From contig NC_080164.1 of assembly GCF_950295315.1 (NCBI RefSeq), forward strand, positions 10,425,665 to 10,489,664: a stretch of DNA of 64,000 bases, given 5' to 3'. This document shows positions 45,131 through 56,744 of the stretch, one piece after another. The DNA is from Erinaceus europaeus. Lineage: Eukaryota; Chordata; Mammalia; Eulipotyphla; Erinaceidae. Positions within the stretch are counted from its first letter, which is position 1. Every line of letters starts with the position of its first letter. A program made the translations under genes and the position numbers. The notes beneath the pieces are model-generated. The model did no database searches, was not told where the DNA came from, and saw only the letters and a list, made by a program, of their open reading frames with translations.

Positions 45131-45458
45131 GTAAATAAAGCCACAGGTAAACACCTACCTACAGTGGCAGCGACATTACACGGCTCTGTAAAAGTCTCTT
45201 GCAGAAGGAGATGATCTCCTGTACAGACAGAATGAAAAAGGAGACTAGCTGAGAATACACTTTCTTAAATAAGGAGAGAAACTATCTTTTCTCTGAAAGC
45301 CTTGCCAGAAAGTCAGGCAATACGTAAATATTCCGAATCTAGCATTTTTGACATCATCAATGCCAAGTGATACATTTATTTATTTATTTATTTAAAAAGG
45401 GAGATATTAACAAAGCAAGACAAGAGGACTTTTTTTTTTTACATGTACTCACCACTTT
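45131..45458. other. intergenic; (TTTA)n at 45373-45395
   Basis: No gene is seen. Confidence 0.5.
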
Positions 45459-45467
45459 ATAATTGTT

Positions 45468-45735
45468 TTTTTTAAAAAATATTTATTTATTTTCCCTTTT
45501 TATGGCCTTGTTGTTTTTGATTGTCGTAGTTGTCGTTGTTAGATAGGACAGAGAGAAATGGAGAGAGGAGGGGAAGACAGAAAGACAGACACCTGCAGAC
45601 CTGCTTCACCCCCTGTGAAATGACTCCCCTGCAGGTGAGGAGCCCGGGGCTTGAACCGGTGTCCTTACGACGGTCCTTGAGTTTTGTGCCATGTGCGCTT
45701 AACTCACTGCGCTGCTGCACTACTGCCGGACTCCC
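45468..45735 (-). mobile_element. SINE-A
   Basis: A reverse copy with head ctactgccggactccc; the short flanking repeat ttataat lies on both sides. Confidence 0.88.
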
Positions 45736-46580
45736 TTTTATAATCAGTTTTAACGCTCTTAGAGAATGTCATTCCTCATGGTAGATTTAAGCAAAACATA
45801 ACCTGCCTAAAATGTTTGCGAGTCCTATTTGTCAGCTCACCACCTCCACTGTCAGCATCTCAATCTGAGTTTTAGTATGCTAATCAGATATGCTTAGGAA
45901 AAAGCAATCCGAAGTCCATCTGATTTGCATTATTAGGACTTTCCATGTAATAATTCTACACATTGTTACCATTAGCAACACGATTTCAATCACGGATATC
46001 ACCCCGTTCACAAGAAATCATTTCTGAATTGTCTCCATTAGGCCATGATCAAGAGGAAAAAATACAAGACCGAGTTTTCCTTTAGTGTTGTATCTGACAT
46101 TTTTAAATAGACTCATTTTCTGTGGTTTCATGTAACCTATTACATTTGTCACTGGATGGCAAGGAGGCCTGTCTCTCATTAGCACTTCCGCTAGTACTTG
46201 AGAAAAAGTTTCTGGAAGGAAAAAAAAAATCCAGTCCCCCCCCCCCCATTCCCTAGATTGGGAGGCATTTGATTTTTTTTTTTTTGCAATTTCAATAAAT
46301 ATCATCTGTAATTTTAGTTGAATACCCCCACCATACAATGTTACAAGATATAACCAACATACTATCTGCCTAGAAATATGTTTCTCTTTGATCCTGCAAA
46401 TGACTTTTGATTAAAAAATTGGCTCACCATTATGTTAAAAGTGAGATAGGGTTTAAGTGGTAGTGGTTGGGGGGGTCTGAACTATGAGAGACAGAACAAA
46501 AGAATCCATCAGAATTAAACCTGCTACTTTTTTAAAAAAAAATCCATTTCTTAACTTTTCCCTCTTTAAAATGTGTGTAT
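45736..46580. other. intergenic, no recognised feature
   Basis: Unique-looking, with A-, C- and T-runs at 46219-46250 and 46274-46286. Confidence 0.5.
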
Positions 46581-46584
46581 TAAC

Positions 46585-46690
46585 ATGAGGGGTGGTGTAG
46601 AGAAAGAACCAGAGCATCACTCTGATACCAGGGATTGAACTCAATCTTTTAAGTCCAACTCTCTTACCACTGCACTACCTCCTTAGTCAT
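46585..46690 (-). mobile_element. SINE-D, partial
   Basis: gaaccagagcatcactctga, then cttaccactgcactacctcc. Confidence 0.7.
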
Positions 46691-46694
46691 AATT

Positions 46695-47121
46695 TTCCTT
46701 TCCTTTCGTTTCCTTTTTTCCCTTTCCTTCCCTTCCCTTCCATTCCCTTCCCTTTTCTTTCCTTCCTTCCTTCCTTCTTTCCTTCCTTCCTTCCTTCCTT
46801 CCTTTATTTCTTTCTTTCTACTTTTTAAAAAACATTTATCTATTTATTTTTTCCAGTTTTGTTGTCCTTGTTGTTTTTATTGTTGTAGTTATTGATGTCA
46901 TTGTCATTGTTGGATAGGACAGAGAGAAATGGAGAGAGGAGGGAAGACAGAGAGGGGGAGAGAAAGACACCTGCAGACCTGCTTCATTGCCTGTGAAGTG
47001 ACTCCCCTGCAGGTGGGGAGCCGGGGGCTCGAACTGGGAACCTTCCGCTGGTCCTTGTGCTCCTTCCTTCCTTCCTTCCTTTCTCTCTCTCTCTCTTCTT
47101 TCTTCCTTTCTTCCTTCCTTC

Positions 47122-47155
<34 letters not shown>

Positions 47156-47160
47156 CTCTA
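46695..47160 (-). mobile_element. SINE-A embedded in pyrimidine tetranucleotide repeats
   Basis: (CCTT)n at 46700-46815, the SINE-A body and box at 46820-47062, then (TTCC/TTTC)n at 47062-47155. The SINE head is missing, replaced by the second repeat. Confidence 0.85.
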
Positions 47161-47256
47161 GCAGAGCACTGTTCAGCTCTAGTTTATAGTGGTGCAAGGG
47201 ACTGAACCTGGCACTTCGGAGACTCAGACATGAAAGTCTCTTTGTATAATCTTTAT
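47161..47256 (-). mobile_element. SINE-C, cut by the provirus
   Basis: It starts agcagagcactgttcagctc and ends abruptly at ctttgtataatctttat, where the LTR begins. The missing head half should lie beyond the lost 5' end of the provirus. Confidence 0.75.
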
Positions 47257-48518
47257 TGTCAGGCTGCACTGCGGAGAAGAGAGAGAAGAGATCCGGAGCG
47301 AAGAGAGAACACAAATCCTTATTTGCACTGGCACCTCAGAGTTGGGTGAGAGAGAAACAGGTTGGTAGCAAAAATGGCTGCCTCTCGCAGTAACCTTTCC
47401 TGCATCTAAACACCGAAGTGAAGCGCCAGCAAGAAAATGAGGTGTGGAAGAAGAAGGGCTTTTATGGGAGTAACTCTCTCGCAAGAATGGGAAGGGGGAG
47501 GAGTAACCACAGCACTCCAGGGTAGGATAACAACTCTCGTGAGAATGGGAAGGGGGAGGGCCAACCAGAGCACCACAACCATTGTGGGGAATATAGACAA
47601 TGCCCTGAAGGCACAACATGGTGGAACAGGCGCTCCAAGAATGTCCCAACTCTCGTGGGAACTAGCAGTAGCCTGAGGTGACAACATGTGAGATGTGACT
47701 GCATCTGCACAATTTCCCAGCATCTCCCCCTTTCCTTTTATCTAATGGCCAGGGCAACAGTCTATAAAGTGTATGAACTACTCACGGTCAGTCTATGAAA
47801 AACCAGCAACATGAAGAGAAAGTAGCTGCTGTAAAATTGTCTAAAGTGTCCAAAGGGTATACCAGCAAGTCCGATAGAAGTCTCAGTCCAAAGTAGGTGA
47901 CTAGGGGGAGAAATGGCAGGGGTGAAACACTGCATGAGGAAGGTCAGCCACTGGGATTCTGCTTCTCTGTAGAGAGTGAGCTGGAACCGCAAAAACGTGA
48001 CAGGAAAAGCAGAAGCAGGAAAGGCAGACAGGCAGTAAAAAAGTTCTGTCCTTGGAGTCTGTGAATCAGGTTCTTCAGATCACGTCAGGTGACATCTAGG
48101 GTTTCGGGGGTATGTCACTGTAGTCGTGCCATCTAGTTGGTGATGTCAGGGTGTACAGGGGTCCAGATGTTTTTTTTTTTCTGGGATTCCTGTGAAAGAA
48201 ACACAAATAATCTGCTTCTCGTGGTTAGCAGGGCATCTGATTTGAACTTTTTTTTTTAATCATAGAAAAAGAGGTTTGGTGCCTTAGCCAACTGAGTATT
48301 GGGAGATGTATCTTTCCTATTTATTTATTATTATTATTTTATATTATTTGTCATGGTAATCAGCCATTAAATTCTGGAAGGTCCTGGGTGATTCATGGGG
48401 AAAAAGAACTTATCTTTTAACAAAGACTCTAAGGTGTAGGGAAGCAGGAACTTATCTTTTAACAAAGACTCTATGGCCATGCCAATAGCAACCTTGAGGG
48501 CACATGTGGCTCCCCACA
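47257..48518 (-). mobile_element. 3' LTR of an endogenous retrovirus (about 1.26 kb)
   Basis: Read on the minus strand it begins TGTGGGGAGCC right after a polypurine tract (aagaaaggggg) and ends CAGCCTGACA. A TATA box (cataaaagccc) is near 47463 and an AATAAG polyadenylation-like signal near 47318. An internal tandem repeat of about 35 bp lies at 48405-48475. It abuts a SINE-C at its outer edge. The boundaries rest on the TG…CA ends and the polypurine tract; the second LTR is not in view. Confidence 0.72.
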
Positions 48519-48744
48519 TGTCCCCCTTTCTTATATATATATATATAAGGGTGCATGTTTTGATGTTTGGCGGACTTTATTTTGTGGCAGAGTGGACTGT
48601 GCCTGTCTTATGTTGGGGATCAGCCTTCCTTCTTACCCGTCATTGAAACACCTGGTCATTTTTGCCCAGTAGTACCAGATTCCCTGTCTTAGGTTGACTG
48701 GATAGTGCTAGTTTCCTCTTACCCGTCATTGGCTAGCCAGCCCT

Positions 48745-49240
48745 CTACATGGTGGACGTTCTGATGGAGGGGGGCAAATCCTCCACAACAACTCCATATT
48801 CTGCCATGTCCAGCCTATGATAGTGAGCTTGTATAGGTTGCATCTTTATGGCGTCAATCTGTTGCTGCAAAAAGGCCATGAGCTTGTTAAGAATTATAGG
48901 ACCTACTGTGAGCAGAAAAAGTAAAACAAGCCAGGGTCCCACAACTGAGGGTAGCCAGGTAAGGAAGGGGGAATGTATCCATTGGTATGAAGAGGTGGGA
49001 TCATATCTCAAGTCTAAGGGAAGCAGTCAGTGGATGTGATGTCCAGGGGAACAGCCATTTGTCTTTGGGGGCAGTAAAGGAGGTCTGTGGCATGGGTGAT
49101 GTTATAAAGAGAAACATCTTTAAATTGTTGGCTGACAAAGGCAGGCCTATGGTGGCAAGACAAGATACACCAGTTAAATGTACAAGAATATGTGAATGTT
49201 GTTAATTCACATAGGTTGTATATGGAGGAACTTCTTTTTT
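48745..49240 (-). pseudogene. retroviral env remnant (transmembrane end plus part of surface region)
   Basis: The minus frame 49011-48745 has a hydrophobic membrane span (VVGPWLVLLFLLTVGPIIL), then an amphipathic stretch and a tail with a HYHRL motif. It is like the TM cytoplasmic end of type-D/reticuloendotheliosis-like gammaretroviral envelopes. Further upstream (49012-49240) the sequence is env-like but in other frames. The fusion peptide and immunosuppressive region are missing, so an internal deletion is likely. There are stops. It lies just upstream of the LTR, as env should. It is old host-genome material and non-functional as seen. Confidence 0.62.
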
Positions 49241-51741
49241 TTTTTTTTTAACTTCGATTTTCTTTTTTTTTTTTTTATTTTTTTATTTAAGAAAGGATTA
49301 GTGAACAAAAACATAAGGTAGAAGGGGTACAACTGCACACAATTCCCACCACCCAATCCCCATAATTCCCCCCCTCCCATGGTAGCTTTCCCATTCTCTA
49401 GCCCTCTGGGAGCATGGACCCAGGGTCGTTGAGGGTTGCAGAAGGTAGAAGGTCTGGCTTCTGTAATTGCTTCCCTGCTGAACATGGGCGTTGACTGGTC
49501 GGTCCATACTCCCAGTTTGCCTCTCTCTTTCCCTAGTAAGGTGTGTCTCTGGGGAAGCTGAGCTCCAGGACACATTGGTGGGGTCTTCAATCCAGGGAAG
49601 CCTAGCCAGCATCCAGGTGGCATCTGGAACCTGGTGATTGAAAAGAGAGTTAACATATGAAGCCAAACAATTTGTTGAGCAATCATGGATCCCAAGCTTG
49701 GAATAGTGGAGAGGAAGTGTTAGGGAGGTACTCACTGCAAACTCTAGTGTACTTCTGCTTTCAGGTATATATTTTGCAGTAGTTTATGGATACGTGTGCA
49801 CATAAGCTCTCTCTCACAGAAACTGGTGTATATCTAGATTATGGGACTTTGTTAGAAAGTGAACTACCTGAGATGAAATTAGGATGTTCTATAAAAGGAA
49901 AGGTCTCACCCGAGTAATGAAGTTGAAGGGTTGTCATTCCACACGTGAAGTCTCTGGATACAGTCTGAGGTGAAGCATATTGAGGTGGCAATCGTTGCTT
50001 TGGTTAGGTTGTGATCGGCGGATGCAATATTATTTGGTTCGGGTTGGGAGATGCATACAGGAAAGTGGGCCCTATCCAAGGGTTCCAGGACTGGGGGAAG
50101 CAGGGGCTCTATAGTAAAGATGTGAGGTTCCTGCTGTCTTAGGGTTCAAAAAGACAATCGATGGTTAATATTATCATCACTTTATTTGTTAATTGGGTTA
50201 ACTTTGAAAAGTCCCTTTGTTATGGTTTGCTGTACAGTACCCAGTATCTTGTATATAGCTGTGCTATTGGATGTTTCTAATCTACTTGGTCTAGGCTTTT
50301 GAGAGAGTCCGCATATCAAATACACAGCCTATATATTAAAAAGATTCAGTTTGTCTTTTGAGAAACTTTGAGACATACAATTGATTTCCCCCTCTCATAT
50401 TAATTAACTACTGATTTATATGTCTACATTTTGCTAGGAGTGTACATAAACACCATTCCCACCACCAAAGGGCTGTGACCCATCCCTCCCGCCCACTCCC
50501 ACCCCCCACTGGCCCAGGAAGCTACATGTCTACCCCTCACCACTGGGTTTTTACTTTGGTGCCCTACTTACAATTTGATCAGGTTCTGCTTTTAGTTTCC
50601 CTTTCAGATCTTCTTAGTCAGCTTCTGTTGATGAGTGGGAACAGAATTGAAAGCCCAGAAGTAAATCCCAACACCTATGGGCATCTAATCTTTGATAAGG
50701 GGGCACAAAGGATTAAATGGAAAAAGGAGGCTCTCTTCAATAAATGGTGCTGGGAAAACTGGGTTGAAACATGCAGAAGAATGAAATTGAACCACTTTAT
50801 CTCACCAGAAACAAAAATCAACTCCAAATGGATCAAAGACCTAGATGTCAGACCAGAAACAATCAAATACTTAGAGGAAAACATTGGTAAAACACTTTCC
50901 CACATACACCTCAAGGACATCTTTGATGAATCAAACCCAATTGCAAGGAAGACTAAAGCAGAAACAAACCAATGGGACTACATCAAATTGAAAAGCTTCT
51001 GCACATCCAAAGAAAGTATTAAACAAACAGAGAGACCCCTCACAGAATGGGAGAAGATCTTCACATGCCAGACATCAGACAAGAAACTAATCACCAAAAT
51101 ATATAAAGAGCTCAGCAAACTTAGCCGCAAAAAAGCAAATGACCCCATCCAAAAATGGGCAGAGGAAATGAACAAAACATTCACCACAGAGGAGATCCAA
51201 AAGGCTAACAAACATATGAAAAACTGCTCTAGGTCACTGATCGTCAGAGAAATGCAAATTAAGACAACACTAAGATACCACCTTACTCCTGTAAGAATGG
51301 CATACATCAAAAAGGACAGCAGCAACAAATGCTGGAGAGGATGTGGGGACAGAGGAACCCTTTTACATTGCTGGTGGGAATGTAAATTGGTACAGCCTCT
51401 GTGGAGAGCAGTCTGGAAAACTCTCAGAAGACTAGACATGGACCTTCCATATGACCCAGTAATTCCTCTCCTGGGGTTATACCCCAAGGACTCCATAACA
51501 CCCAACCAAAAAGAGGTGTGTACTCCTATGTTCATAGCAGCACAATTCATAATAGCTAAAACCTGGAAGCAACCCAGGTGCCCAACAACAGATGAGTGGC
51601 TGAGAAAGCTGTGGTATATATACACAATGGAATACTATGCAGCTATCAAGAACAATGAACCCACCTTCTCTGACCCATCTTGGACAGAGCTAGAAGGAAT
51701 TATGTTAAGTGAACTAAGTCAGAAAGATAAAGATGAGTATG
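49237..51741 (-). mobile_element. long-UTR L1 with 5' inversion, inserted in the ERV
   Basis: Poly(T)-rich start at 49237. The reverse 3' UTR is at 49290-50460, and the reverse ORF2 end/UTR start at 50460-50636. Then an inverted (plus-sense) ORF2 segment runs to 51741. The inversion ends are adjacent in the consensus (gatgagtatggga joins tgatcccactcatc). The perfect 13-bp duplication ggaggaacttctt is at 49224-49236 and 51742-51754. The UTR lacks about 0.78 kb present in the 25.4-27.1 kb copy. Confidence 0.95.
50637..51741 (+). pseudogene. L1 ORF2 C-terminal segment, open over about 368 codons
   Basis: It runs from [17 protein letters not shown] to QKDKDEYG with no stop. It includes the zinc-knuckle CWRGCG…[21 protein letters not shown] and the ending of ORF2. 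It is the best-preserved L1 coding stretch here, so this copy is young. The upstream 50475-50636 part of the open frame is unrelated antisense L1. It lacks RT and endonuclease domains. Confidence 0.9.
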
Positions 51742-51754
51742 GGAGGAACTTCTT

Positions 51755-52590
51755 ATAGTTTTATACCTTACCATATGAGCAGATGCTTCTTCCTGTGAAG
51801 GCTCTGACATAGTTGTAGTCAATTACTTGTGAAAAAAACTTTTAACAAGTTAGAAGTTTACTATAATTGATGATTCAATTATAATTGGTTTAAGTATCTT
51901 TATAAGTTTGTTAAAAGGTCATCTAATGTGACCTCCTGTAGCAGTCTCTACATATATATATTTTGGTTAAAATATATATTTTGATTTTTTTAACTATTTT
52001 TACTTTGGACTATAAACAGACTCAGGTTACTTAGAGAGTTAATGCATGTTAGTGACAATGGTTTTAACATTTACAGTGTCAGATAGATGCCAGATCTGTT
52101 GTGGATTAATTTACACAAGATAGTTTACAGGGCACTTTTGGGGGCCTTCCAAAAGCACCCTGTATAGAGAATTTGCATTTTAGTTTTGAGGATATATTGT
52201 CATGTTAAATATTTAGACTTTACCTTAAATAGTTAGTTACTTAGCAAATTAATTTTACCTTGCCTGGTATTAATGTAGCTTCAAGGTTACACTTTTAACC
52301 GTTAATGTTTACCAAACTTGAAACATACCTATAAACATTTAGTTATAACACACAGGAGGAGAAAAACTTTTATTATAAAAACATATCATTTTAAAAACAA
52401 ATTTATATCCATCTTTACTCACACAGTTTAAGACTAAGCACTTTACATATATACCAAGACTTATATAGAGAAATCAAAAGAGAGAAAAAAAATTTATCTC
52501 TCCGTGTCCTGCTTGGTCATAATTTTTCTCTCCTTTATATTTACCTGAACCCAAGCCTCCAGTAAATTTCTGTATATGTGGAATGTGTTT
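51755..52590. other. AT-rich region, possibly ERV interior
   Basis: It continues across the L1 target site from the env remnant, so part may be proviral. It has no recognisable gag, pol or env motif. Confidence 0.4.
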
Positions 52591-52593
52591 ATA

Positions 52594-52602
52594 CTAGTTT
52601 TT

Positions 52603-52658
<56 letters not shown>

Positions 52659-52660
52659 TT
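52594..52660 (+). repeat. (TTTC)n microsatellite
   Basis: About 15 TTTC units at the tail side of the SINE that follows. Confidence 0.95.
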
Positions 52661-52734
52661 TTTTTTACCTCCACGATTATTGCTGGGGCTCGGTGCCTGC
52701 ACCACGAATCCACTGCTCCTGGTGGCCATTTTTC

Positions 52735-53025
52735 TTTCTTTCTTTTTAAATATTTATTCATTTTCCCTTTCGTTGCCTTTGCTTTTTATTGTTGTTGTAA
52801 CTATTGTTGCTATTGATGTTGTCGTTGTTAGGACAGAGAGAAATGGAGCGAAGAGGGGAAGACAGAGAGGGGGAGAGAAAGAGAGACACCTGCAGACCTG
52901 CTTCACCGCCTGTGAAGCGACTCCCCTGCAGGTGGGGAGTGGGGGACTCAAACCAGGATCCTTATGCTGGTCCTTGCACTTTGCACCACATGCTCTTAAC
53001 CTGCTGTGCTGCCAGCAGACTCCCT
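52735..53025 (-). mobile_element. SINE-A nested in SINE-A
   Basis: A complete reverse copy with the duplication ccatttttc at 52726-52734 and 53026-53034. Confidence 0.92.
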
Positions 53026-53066
53026 CCATTTTTCATTTTTATTGGATAGGAAAGAGAGAAATTGAG

Positions 53067-53218
53067 TGGCCCAGGAGGTGGTGCAGTGGATAAAGCATCA
53101 GACTCTCAAGCACGATGTCCTGAGTTCAGCCCCCACCAGCACCTGTACCAGAGTGATGTCTGGCTCTTTCTTTCCTTCTCTGTTTCTCATTAATAAGTAA
53201 ATAAAATATTTTAAAAAA
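53067..53218 (+). mobile_element. SINE-D nested in SINE-A
   Basis: Head ggcccaggaggtggtgcagt, gactctcaagca, box gagttcagcccc and A-tail. The perfect 18-bp duplication ggaaagagagaaattgag is at 53049-53066 and 53219-53236. Confidence 0.96.
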
Positions 53219-53385
53219 GGAAAGAGAGAAATTGAGAGGGGAGGGGGAAATAGGGAGCGAGACAGAGAGAGATCTGCAGTCCGCTTGTGAAGTGACACCC
53301 CCCCCCCCCAGCAGGTAGGGAGCCCGGGGGCAGGTCCTTGCCTTTTGTACCATTGCACTTAACCCAGTGCGCCACAGGCCAGGCC

Positions 53386-53900
53386 CTACTGGATTTTTCT
53401 ATAGTGTGTGTTTATGTGTATATACTGTTTTCCAAGAAAGCCTTATACAATGTTTTCAGTCCAGATTGCCTCGTTCCTTTCTTTCCTCCACCACCAGAGA
53501 GTGTCCTTAGTATCTGTAGTGACTCCCTGTCGGGGTGAACCGCTTGGGATGAGACAGTTTCCTCTAGCTCCACTCACTGATGACCGTGTCCCTTGGAAAG
53601 TGCTGACTGCTCTTCCAGTTGTGAGGCTCAGATAGTATCATTCTCATGCTTGACTCGGTTCAGTGGTTCCCTCTTACCCAATTTCCCATTCTCTCTCCAG
53701 CACACAAGGTCTTCATTGTCTATCCCTAACAGCTCATTCTGTCCTCAGCTCACCATTCCAGGACTCTGTACTGTAAGCAAGAGTTTGATTCCCCCATCTT
53801 TGCACACCCTATCTGTGTGGTCTAGGATGTTTTTCACCAACCTGGAGGCTAATTAATTACTTTTGTTTGAAGCCAAAGGCTCCCTTGCCAGTGAAAATCT
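53386..53900. other. intergenic, no recognised feature
   Basis: Unique-looking sequence; short ORFs only. Confidence 0.5.
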
Positions 53901-53904
53901 TTCC

Positions 53905-54100
53905 TTTCTGTCTCCTTTGGCTCTCTCCATTTTTCTCTGTCCTATCCAATAACAATGACAGCAATAACAACAATAATAATAACCACAACAATGATAAAAC
54001 AACAAGGGCAACAAAAGGGAAAAAATTAGCATCCAGGAGCAGTGGATTCATGGTGCAGGCACCAAGTCCCAGCAATAACCCTGAAGGCAAAAAAAAAGAA
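53905..54100 (+). mobile_element. SINE-A, 5'-truncated, with 3' module
   Basis: It starts in the CT-rich body; then the CAATAACAATGACAGCAATA tail, the 3' module (gcagtggattcatggtgcag) and an A-run. Confidence 0.85.
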
Positions 54101-54444
54101 AAGCCATTTTCTGTTTTTAAAACACAGCCTTTTCCCAAGACTCTAAGTGGTTAATACATCAGATATGAAGTGGAGAGGAGTGTGGTTGACCAGTGCAAGT
54201 ACTGATCTTTTATTAATAAAATGTCTAATAAAATGTTTTTGCTCTTATCAACTTAGTCTTGCGGGACAAGGTGTACTTATAAACCTAACTAAGGATATTC
54301 TCCAGATTCATAGATGGACAGAGATAAAACACTAACAAATGATGTTGTTACTGGATTTATCACGAGAGTGGACACAAACTGTCCTCTCCTTTTTCTCATG
54401 ATTATGAGTTGAGAATCATAAACCATGTTAGGCTTAAAGAATTT

Positions 54445-54655
54445 TTTTTAGTTATCTTTATTTATTTATTGGATAGAGACAGCCAGAAATCGAGTAAAAA
54501 AAGGGGGGGAGATAGAAAAGGAGAGAGACAGAGAGACACCTGCAGCCCTGCGTCACCACGCTTTCTCCCTGCAGGTTGGGACCAGGGACTTGAACCTGGG
54601 TCCTTGCACGTTGTAACCTGTGCACTCAACCAGGTGCGCTACCAACAGGCCCTTC
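54445..54655 (-). mobile_element. SINE-B
   Basis: Tail ttatttattggatagagaca at the left, box gacttgaacctgggtcc, head ctaccaacaggccc. Confidence 0.88.
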
Positions 54656-54754
54656 ATGTTAGACTTTTGATCAGAATAAGATAAAAAGATAGTACAAGCA
54701 AAGTATTGGAAATCAGGGACATTGGAATGATCAGGAAAGGAAATATTTTTGAAT

Positions 54755-54958
54755 GATTTTTATTTTGTATTACTTACTGGTTTATTGGATAGAGAGAAAT
54801 CAAGAGAAATAAGAGATAGAAAAGGAGAATAAAAGAGAGACACTGAAGCACAGCTTCACTGCTTGTGAAGCTTCCCCCCTGCAGGTGGGGAAGCAAGTCC
54901 CCCCCACACACACACACATTGTAACCTGTGCCCCAGTAGATGTGCCCCCACCCGGTCT
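54755..54958 (-). mobile_element. SINE-B with internal (CA)n
   Basis: The box region has been replaced by a C-run and (CA)n at 54899-54918, so the Pol III promoter is lost. Confidence 0.82.
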
Positions 54959-55002
54959 CAGAAGGAAAGGTTTTATTGCCTTGGTAGAAAAGTAAAAAAG
55001 AG

Positions 55003-55222
55003 GGGGCCTGGGTGGTGTCGCACCTGGTGGAGCGCACATGTTACAATGCTCAAGGACTCAGGTTCAAGCCCCGGCCCCCACCTAAAGGGGGGAATGCTTT
55101 GCAAATGGTGAAGCAGTGTTGCAGGTGTCTCTCTCCCTCTCTATCACCCTCTCCCCTCTTGATTCCTGGCTGTCTCTATCCAATAAATAAATAAAGATAA
55201 AAAACAAAGACAAAGAAAAAAA
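55003..55222 (+). mobile_element. SINE-B
   Basis: A complete copy with the target duplication agaaaagtaaaaaaga on both sides. Confidence 0.92.
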
Positions 55223-55229
55223 AAGAAAA

Positions 55230-55770
55230 GTAAAAAAAGAGAAACAGTTGAGAAGACAAATGAAGTCCTTTGAAAATTGCCCACTAGGAAGGTGAGGAGA
55301 TACTGGCAATATTCTGAGTAGATGAATGGAATTTTAAACACAAAGGACCAAAGAATAATGTAGCAGTATTATGTCAGAAGGAGACTGATGCTCTCCGGAC
55401 GCTTGGTTCTGCGCTGTGAGTCACTCCCCTTCAATGAAAATGGTCTATGTTTGAAATTAGGTAATTTTCGAAGGTTGCCTTCTGCTCATGGAATTTTGGG
55501 TAGACACAGCCTTTCTGTTCATTTTGTGTTATCTGTGGTCTTTTCTGTGTAAATTGATACAATCCTTCTGAAAATGCCAGTTGTTTTTTTTGTTTGTTTG
55601 TTTTTGCATATTCTTAAACAAAAGTCACTCACAAATCTCTAAAGATATACTGACCTACAGAGAGCAATGGGAAAAAGCCCTTGTGTGTTATTGTTCATTT
55701 TTCTAACCTGTAAAACATTTTTATTTGAAAATGCTTTCTTACTTTTTTTTATTCAAAGATTATTGCTGGT
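55230..55770. other. intergenic, no recognised feature
   Basis: Unique-looking. Confidence 0.5.
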
Positions 55771-55812
55771 AGCCAAACTTTTTTAAAAAAGATTTAAAAA
55801 AAATATTTATTT

Positions 55813-56085
55813 ATGGGAGTCGGGCTGTAGTGCAGCGGGTTAAGCGCAGGTGGTGCAAAGCACAAGGACCGGCATAAGGATCCCGGTTCGAACCCCGGCT
55901 CCCCACCTGCAGGGGAGTCGCTTCACAGGCGGTGAAGCAGGTCTGCAGGTGTCTGTCTTTCTCTCCCCCTCTCTGTCTTCCCTTCCTCTCTCCATTTCTC
56001 TTGGTCCTATCCAACAACAACGACATCAATAACCACAACAATGTTAAACAACAAGGGCAACAAAAAAGAAAATAAATAAATAATT
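55813..56085 (+). mobile_element. SINE-A, plus arm of an inverted pair
   Basis: A near-consensus copy ending (AAAT)n. It lies inside the T-rich tail of the reverse SINE that follows. Confidence 0.93.
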
Positions 56086-56089
56086 TATT

Positions 56090-56398
56090 TTTTTATTTTT
56101 TTTATTTTTATTTTTTTATTTTTTAAATATTTATTTATTTATTCCCTTTTGTTGCCCTTGTTGTTTTATTGTTGTAGTTATTATTGTTGTTGTCGTTGTT
56201 GGATAGGACAGAGAGAAATGGAGAGAGGAGGGGAAGACAGAGAGGAGGAGAGAAAGACAGACACCTGCAGACCTGCTTCACTGCCTGTGAAGCGACTCCC
56301 CTGCAGGTGGGGAGCCGGGGGCTTGAACCGGGATCCTTTCTCTAGTCCTTGCACTTTGTGCCACGTGCGCTTAACCCCCTGCGCCACCGCCCGACTCC
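56090..56398 (-). mobile_element. SINE-A, minus arm of an inverted pair
   Basis: A near-consensus reverse copy. Its target duplication agccaaacttttt is at about 55772-55784 and 56399-56411, so it encloses the plus-strand SINE. Confidence 0.93.
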
Positions 56399-56411
56399 CA
56401 GCCAAACTTTT

Positions 56412-56595
56412 TATAGGGGGTGAGAGGTCGAGAGGGAAGGGAAAAAGGTGAGAGAGACAGACAGAAGGAGAGACATTTACAGCACTGCTCCACCACTTAT
56501 GAAGCTCCCTCCCTGAAGGTGGGAACCAGAGCCTTGAACCTGAGTCCTTACCCATGGTAACAATGTGCTTTACCACATAAGTGTAACCTGCTTCT
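56412..56595 (-). mobile_element. SINE-B, diverged
   Basis: The ggtcgagagggaagggaaaa body, box gccttgaacctgagtcc and a decayed head. Confidence 0.75.
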
Positions 56596-56744
56596 AAAAA
56601 TACTTTCAAACTTACAAAATTCACAAAGAGCAAGATAGTACAAAATACGATTTATTTTCCACTTACTCAGATTTTCTTGTTGCATTCTTTCCCCCATTTT
56701 TAAAAAATCATAACAACATTTAAAGTTGGAGGGCTTAAAACGGT

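Larger units (their letters stand above)
52661..53385 (-). mobile_element. SINE-A long form carrying two nested SINEs
   Basis: The outer element is in three pieces. The 3' module is at 52661-52734, body start at 53026-53066, and body and head at 53219-53385. The reading is continuous once the two inserts are removed. Confidence 0.9.

Noticed and set aside
50475..50636. N-terminal extension of the 427-codon frame at 50475-51758
   Set aside because: These 54 codons are antisense L1 3' UTR joined by the inversion, so the frame is a chance read-through and not a protein N-terminus.
51755..52590. ERV gag/pol interior
   Set aside because: The position invites it, but no retroviral motif is visible in any frame, so I left it unassigned.
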